Part shown: positions 57,587-64,000 of the stretch, in pieces
Layout of the letters: each line of letters begins with the position of its first letter
Numbering within the stretch: position 1 is the stretch's first letter
Origin: Cordia subcordata
Lineage: Eukaryota > Streptophyta > Magnoliopsida > Boraginales > Cordiaceae
Direction of reading: 5' to 3'
Assembly (NCBI GenBank): GCA_028554755.1
Contig: JAPTOF010000016.1
Coordinates: forward strand, 9,647,001 to 9,711,000
Length of the DNA: 64,000 nt
Notes under the pieces: model-generated
What the model was told of the DNA's origin: nothing
Database searches by the model: none
Seen by the model: only the letters and a program-made list of their open reading frames with translations
Program-made: the position numbers and the translations under genes

Positions 57587-58052
57587 GTAATTTTAATTAT
57601 TTGAATTATTTTATGATTATAATATGTATAAAATATTTAGAATAAATTGTTCGTGTTTATTTTGGTATATTTATTTTGGTTTGAATTTCTTGCTTATGTA
57701 TAAAGTTTCTTTAAGTAGAATGCACCCAATTATCTTTCTATCTAACTTGGGCTAGGAACTTGTAATATATTGGTACGCGATTATTTTCTTGTTCAATTAT
57801 AATTTTTCTCTTATACCGAATTTGGTTCAGGGGCTTGTACTAAATTGGTATAAGATTATCTTTTTGCCTAATTAATTGTATATTAATTAAATATTATATC
57901 TGAAATTAGTATTAAATTAAGTTGTTGAAACTATCTTAACTAGAGGGCTGGGTATGGGGGGTGAGGGATCTATTTAAAAAAGAAAAAAAGCATTGCGGCC
58001 ATGCTTGGCCACAGTAAGCATTACGAGATTGTTGGATCAACTCATGGTTATT

Positions 58053-58526
58053 AGGGTTGAGCACGATCCCATATTCAATTATTTCAAAAAATTCTAGTTG
58101 TTTTTTAATATTTAATCTCATATCATCCCAAACTTCAAATTTTAGGATGGGACAGGAGTACATCTTTTATCCTATTTTACTTTGTCCTGAGACCACACCA
58201 TCCCTTTCTGTCTTGTAAATCTCATCCCAAACCTACATATATATATATATATATGTATGTATATATATATACGTATGTATATATTGTAGTAATGATGATG
58301 TTAAAATTTGAATTTGCTATTTAATTGTTGTTTATTTTAAAAGTAAAATTTCATCACAAACTTGAACCATCCCGTCCCAAAATCCCTGAAACATTTGGGA
58401 CGGGATGGCATGAGATGCAAATATTTTGAATGAAAACGGGAAAACAAAAATTCATATTCCAAAAATTTGGAACATAATAGGGATTGACTAAAAGTTTAGA
58501 TCATCTTGTCCCATGCTCAACCTTAG
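58053..58526. mobile_element. hAT-like MITE, 474 bp
   Basis: Starts AGGGTTGAGCACG. The end read in reverse complement is CTAAGGTTGAGCATGGGAC. Flanked by a perfect 8-bp repeat TGGTTATT (58045-58052 and 58527-58534), the hAT target length. The interior has repeated CCCGTCCCAAAAT / GGGACGGGAT blocks typical of this kind of plant hAT MITE. Confidence 0.82.
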
Positions 58527-59518
58527 TGGTTATTTTCTCGATTAATTAATGGTGTGCAAGCAAGCATGACAAGTCAAAAGATTTCAATTGACAGTGTGCA
58601 AGACAAGGATGACACGTCAAAAGATCTATTAAATTGGCACACGGGCGAAGATTGGGGTTATTGTAATTTATGTGATCGAAGGAGACACGATAACAATCTC
58701 CTCCCATTCTTTGACAAGTAACTTTACCCATTTAAGTTACTCCATAATCCCAATGTGTTATTGAATTTTCTAAATTTGGTCAATTTAATTCCAATTATCA
58801 CATATTCATTAAAAACTACTATAACAATTTAATGATCCCAGTAAAAAATTTAAGCTAATATAAGAAAGAGTACTAGTTAAATTGTCTACTTCTGTCAATG
58901 ATAAAATCCAAAATGAAAAAAAATCATCAATATTCAAGCATAAGAAGAAAAAGATGACAAGATTAATTGAATTTAAGTTAAAGTTGACAAAATGATTGGT
59001 CAATATAAAGAAACGATGAGAAAGAAATAAATGGCAAAAATTACCAAAAAAATATAAATACTAATTTCAAATAAGAGTATCTAGAAAAGGATAAACTAAT
59101 AGTTAAATAAGTACTACAGAGTAAATAAAAAGTATTCTTTAGTTTATTAATTTAATTTACAACTATATCTAGATTATTGCATAATACTTTGCGAAGATTT
59201 CATGAAATCAAGAGATAAAAAAGACAACAAACTGCTCATTTCAAATAAAACCATTAAAAAAAAAAGAAAAAATTCTTTAACAGTTCATATTTACCTCAAA
59301 CAAGATTTTGATTTTATATTTTGTCCCCAATACAAAACTGACAATATTACGTACGTATTATTATTATTATTACCATATTATAAAAGAAGCAAACCTTACT
59401 TTTCTTCTTCGTACAACATGTTTGCAAAACGGCACCGTTCCGCCAAGAGAAGAAAAGAAAAATCCTTGTCGACATGTCTGCAATTCCATGCAATTTTTTG
59501 GCCACGTCGTGTTTGATT

Positions 59519-62052
59519 ATGGTGGAATTGAGGAGAAGAACAAAAGTCTCGCTTGGACGCACATGCAGACACACAAAAGAATTCGTAAATTGCTATCTGA
59601 TTCATTTCTTTCTCTATCTTTCTCCTTCGTTATTCCAAAATTTTCTTGTGTTTGATATTGAGTTAAAATCCTTATTATTGATGAATTTTGAAAGGTTCTT
59701 ATCTGGTTTTAGCTCCCTGCTGTTTGTTAATTCAGCTAGATTTAGTTACTTTAGCTCAATCTTTCATATACTGTTATGCATGTGTTTGTTTATTTGCGCA
59801 GTAAAATGGCTTAGCAAATTATTATGGATTTTTGCGGTGATGAGAAATAAATTAATGGATTTAAACGAGTAATTAGATAACTAATACATAGAAGTTTGTG
59901 GGTTTTTTTTGGCCCCACTTCGAAAAGAGAATTTGAGTTGTGGTACTTGCTAATGATTGTTGAGCTTCGGGTCGGCGATATGGCAGTTGGGCAAGTGGCG
60001 AGTATTCATTTTAAGAACTTCATAGCCAAGAATTAGTCACCTCACGAGGCCCGTAATGGCCAAAATTGCTGATACTTCTTAAAATTTTCACCTTTTATCA
60101 ATATGCAAATGCATGTGAACATGAGTTTTTTTTTTTTTTTCCTTCCCTCATTCTGTTAATGGTTATGTATTGTGAAACACAGGTGAGCAATCTAAGATTT
60201 TATCGGCAGATTAAGAATTGGTGAGACAAAATATACTCAATTTTATTGTCCAAGTGCCCCTATTATTTAGGTATATTTCTTTATCTTGTATACTTGTCGC
60301 TTTCGAAATGCATTTGGAAGAAAGATGTCGACCCTGTGGCTTGATGTATGTTGTAATGCCCTATCTTACATCATATCTTACATCAGTTCTGTGTGAGATT
60401 TGCGTGAGATTTATAATGTCTTGGATTCACTATTGCTGTCATCATTGGCTTAAGAATTTTGGACTAGCTAGTTAGGCTTAAGTATAGTGGCAGGCCAACA
60501 GTTGAACCTAGGTCTTTTCGTGCATGTGTTTTTTCTACTCTTTTTGGTTTTCTGGTAATTGTTGCAGCCCAATAGGCATCTGTAATATTATGCAGTTGAC
60601 CCCTGTTGTTACTCGAACAAACGATGATGATGTGCATAGACGAATATAGACATCGGCTTACATATTTTGGTCATCTGTACTTTGCTTCAGTTCTCAATGC
60701 AATTAATTTTGCTTAAGATATTTGTTAGGACAGCTCAAGGCTTCTGTCTTTAGGAGATTGTCAATTGTTTGACGATTTCTTTTTTGCATTTTGAGACACA
60801 ATAATGTTAGTAGCATGCCATCCCTCAGATGTCAAATTAAACAATGGAGCCTTTAAAGGACAAACACCACTATGATAAACCAAACTAATTCAAGATAAGG
60901 ATGCAAAACACCAGTCTTCAGGTACATATTTCCTTCAAACTTCTGATAGACCAAAAAGAAGGAACTATTGAAAGATTTAGGAGAAATAGGGACAAGCACT
61001 TGGAATAACAATTAGAGGAAAGAAAAGAAACTGCAAAGACCAGGAAAAGAGTCCTGCGAGATGTGCAGGTGCACATTGTAGTAGTAAAATTCAAAAATTC
61101 TTTTAGTCTTTTTCTTTTCTCTGAAGTATGTTGTTTGCATGATTATCTTCTCCTCACCCTATCCATTAGCACTAAAATATGAAAATAAAGAAGAAATATA
61201 GCATTCAACAGTTTAACTTATAAAGACAATAAAAAACACAACAAATCCCTTTATACAAGTTTGAACCTTAAGATGAAGTGGTATTTTATCATGATACCAG
61301 AGATTAAATCATGGGTACACTTTGATATGAAGGTAAGCTTCCAAAGCTCCTTCCTTCAGCTGGGTGAGCCTTCGCTTTTTGGATCGTCTTCTGCCCAATG
61401 CATATGACTTGTTCCGACTTGTCTTTTTACAGCAGTGTTGAAGGAAAGGATCATAGCTCAGTGAAGTCAAAGAAAGGAAGGAGAGTTCAATTTGATTCTG
61501 AAGGTTAAGTCCATTCATATGTTCTGATGTCTGTTTGATTGTAGGGCCCCAGATGGATCAATATCATAGTGGTGTCCGTAAATATCAGTTCTGTTGTTGT
61601 TTATGACAAGTAGATAATAGAGATATGAATCTCTGAAAGCTTATCAATAAAATGTCAGGTTCTTCATTCTTCATCTTCTGCTACTTTTGTCAATGTTAAT
61701 CTCTGGTGATTCAAGTAAAGCCAACACAACAATATACATTGCGGCACCGAAAAGCATAAAGAGAGTCTTCAAGAAAACTCGTGAACAGATTAGAAGATAA
61801 CTTTGTTATTATGGTGGTGTCATGTAATGTCAACTCTGCTATCCTTCGTTATGAAACTATGAGGTATAAATTTAACAATCTGAAAGCTTAGCAGTAAAAT
61901 ATAGGTTATTATTCTTCCACTACTTTTCTTAATGTTAGTATCAGGAGACAAACATAATGTCAAAACAGTAACGTAATGTGTAATGGTGAAAAGCAGAGAA
62001 TGGGCTTTTGACACCTTGCGGAAGTCCTTTTCAACCGGACTCTAATTTTTGA
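59519..62052 (+). CDS. tentative small multi-exon gene, about 87-102 aa, unknown
   Basis: Proposed exons 59519-59584 (MVELRRRTKVSLGRTCRHTK; an in-frame Met exists at 59474), 60183-60220 (VSNLRFYRQIKN), 61433-61503 (SVEGKDHSSVKSKKGRRVQF), 61545-61577 (PQMDQYHSG) and 61997-62052 (NGLLTPCGSPFQPDSNF, then TGA). All four introns are GT-AG and every junction phase agrees (0, 2, 1, 1), which supports a real transcript. I recognise no family; the product would be basic and soluble. A candidate exon at 60950-61068 (KEGTIERFRRNRDKHLE, stop, QLEERKETAKTRKRVLRDVQ) has an in-frame stop and does not fit the phases. A degraded gene or long non-coding RNA are the alternatives. Confidence 0.35.
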
Positions 62053-62173
62053 ATCATTTGGCTACAAGAAGTGTTAAGAAACACGTCCCCACACATGCTG
62101 TCAGATGCAAAGGGATCTTATTCAGTGTGATGTTTTCATAATTAATTGTAGACGCTAATGTCTAATAAATTAG

Positions 62174-62239
62174 CTCGCCCGGGACCTTGAAGAGTTTAGA
62201 GATTACCTCTTGAGGTACAGGGTGCCGAGGAACAACTAA
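62174..62239 (+). other. candidate terminal exon (LARDLEEFRDYLLRYRVPRN...)
   Basis: After an AAATTAG acceptor, a 21-codon frame reads LARDLEEFRDYLLRYRVPRN plus N and TAA. It looks protein-like and is less AT-rich than its surroundings. It is in phase 0, so it does not join the exon ending at 61577, and could belong to an alternative transcript or a decayed gene. Confidence 0.3.
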
Positions 62240-64000
62240 TAAGCTTGGCTTGGGACTGAATGCTTTCTCATTGCCGTGCACACATCACTCAGCGGATTGT
62301 ATGTACTTGCATTGTAGTGCTGCATTTGTGAGTAAATGCTAGAATTGAGTAGTTACTAAGTCAAGTAGACTTCTTGTTTAGAAGGAATAACTTCAACTTT
62401 TTACTCCACCTGATAATGCAATTACCGTGAATATCCTATCTTTTTTTTTTTTTTTTAATAATTCTTGCAGAAAAATTTATTCACTCCAAAAATTGATTTT
62501 ACAATTTGTAATTGATCTCCTATATTAATATGCTAATATGAAATCAGAACACAAATACATGGGCACGGGCAGACCAGCAGACCGAGCATTGCTCGGTCGT
62601 TCCACACTAGTTACTTAATAAAAAGGAAAAAGACCGGAACTCGACCATGAAAAGCACAGCTTGCAAAAATACACGAGAGGAAAAGAAACATATATGTATA
62701 TAAGTACAAGACATAAAAGAAAAGAAAAATTGATGAAGATGACAAGAAAGAAAAGAACTAACAAATATAACATGTCTATTAATCCAATTTTTCCCTTTTA
62801 TTCAACGGGGAGTAAAGTTCGATTACAACTAGTGAGAGATAAACTCAAGACACTTGCACCTACAATAAGAGACATTCTACTAGGTAACTAGGTCTTTCAA
62901 AGTTTCTTGACTTTTAAAAACAAAGTTATTTTCTATAAAACTTTTTGAACATATTATTTTAAACTTACGAATATATACAAAAGAGTTTTAAATATTTATT
63001 ATCAAACTTGTAAATAGATATCGTAATATTTGTGGACATGTAATGTCCAACTTATTATGAGTATATAATATAAAATTGTGAATATTATAAACCTTATCAA
63101 CATTTATAATAGAACTTCCGAATATTCATTGTAAACTTGTAGCGTAAAATTGTTTGAACATATATGATAAAATTTGTAAATATACAACTTAACACATGTG
63201 AACATATAACAAAGAATTGTCAAAATCTAAACCTTTTAAAGAAGAAGTATTAGATTTTTGAACTTATTATTATCAATAAAAATAATTATGACATGGCACT
63301 ACATTTCAATAGTACAAGTAGGCAAGATTGACTTAGGTGGCGTTACACATGTCAAAAGAGTAGTAACCTAATAGGATTAGGTATATGACATGACAAACCC
63401 AAACTCTAAAAGTAAAATATTGAGGTTGGAGTCTTGATGGGTTAGAAGGACAATGCCTAAAGTTTGAAAACATCACTGTGCCTTAAGATGGTGCTCAAAG
63501 GCCCAAAAACGCCTTGAGGACCCAATATGAGTTAGTCAATGGAGGTTTGGATGGATGATGGGAAGTGACCAAAGATTATGGGCATAACATAAGGAAATGA
63601 CACAAGCGGTTATCAATAGTGACAACATTGTAGCTATTACAAAAGTAAGGAAACAAGAGTAGAAAAAGAATATGATGATCACACGAACAATGGTCTATTT
63701 GCATTTACCTTACTTTAAATTCCTATCCTAGCCTAGGTACCTTAGCATAGTTTAACATAGTGTAATCCATGGTGTAGATTTATCCTGCTTTCATAATGTA
63801 ACTTTCAATTCCTTGCAATTAGTTTACAAAGTAGCAAGGTAGCTATATCTGATTTAAAAGTTCAACTCTTATATGACGGAATTTTTGATGGTGTGACATC
63901 TCTTGTTTTTTTATGAATGCCTTTCTTCTTTATTACATTGCTTATGACAATAACAATACATCCAATAAAAAATATATAAACTCAGGGCCCAAAGTAGGGT
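62240..64000. other. gene-free AT-rich end of window
   Basis: No supported coding exon, RNA gene or transposon end. A T run lies at 62440-62456. From 62940 to 63240 the sequence has recurring AACATAT/ATATTxTAAACTTGT phrases suggesting an old degenerate repeat. Confidence 0.5.

Noticed and set aside
61309..61518. Minus-strand 69-codon frame ending KEGALEAYLHIKVYP
   Set aside because: Overlaps plus-strand exon 61433-61503, which has consistent splice signals and phases; no family match for the minus frame.

Overview
This window is plant nuclear DNA. It is AT-rich, its genes have GT-AG introns, and it holds several classes of plant transposon (LINE, Copia, Gypsy-like, Mutator-like, Tourist-like and hAT-like MITEs). 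The conserved proteins (EMC7-like, MEMO1-like, PHOX/CLMP1-like) look like those of a eudicot. The species cannot be named from the sequence.

Layout. 1-6.3 kb: the 3' five exons of an EMC7 homologue (+), an orphan 181-codon ORF (+), and a convergent gene for a very acidic small protein (-) with tentative upstream exons. 6.3-12 kb: gene-poor DNA with MITEs, diverged direct repeats and one copy of a roughly 1.5 kb dispersed repeat (called R1 here). 12-36.5 kb: a deep transposon nest. A minus-strand LINE is split by an R1 copy; that R1 copy is split by a Copia element; the Copia 3' LTR is split by a Gypsy-like non-autonomous LTR element (22680-28991); and the Copia 5' LTR carries a Tourist-like MITE. 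A second non-autonomous LTR element (about 32031-35457) sits elsewhere in the same LINE. 36691-43784: a complete 7.1 kb Mutator-like element with roughly 100 bp terminal inverted repeats and a perfect 9-bp target duplication. It carries a decayed mudrA-type transposase (-) and a decayed plant-mobile-domain (PMD) gene (+) facing each other. 44.7-57 kb: an eight-exon MEMO1-like gene (-) and a two-exon TPR-PB1 PHOX/CLMP1-like gene (-). 57-64 kb: a hAT-like MITE, a tentative small multi-exon gene (+, 59.5-62.05 kb) and featureless AT-rich DNA.

The host genes are housekeeping in type (ER membrane insertion, metal/redox-related MEMO, organelle/cytoskeleton-linked TPR-PB1). Exon phases were checked by hand and are consistent for EMC7, MEMO1 and PHOX. 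From memory, Arabidopsis has MEMO-like, PHOX1 and EMC7-like genes close together near At2g25280-25310, so the gene set probably marks ancestral synteny expanded here by transposons. All transposon coding regions seen carry stops or frameshifts. The most unusual object is the Mutator-like element that couples a PMD gene to a transposase.
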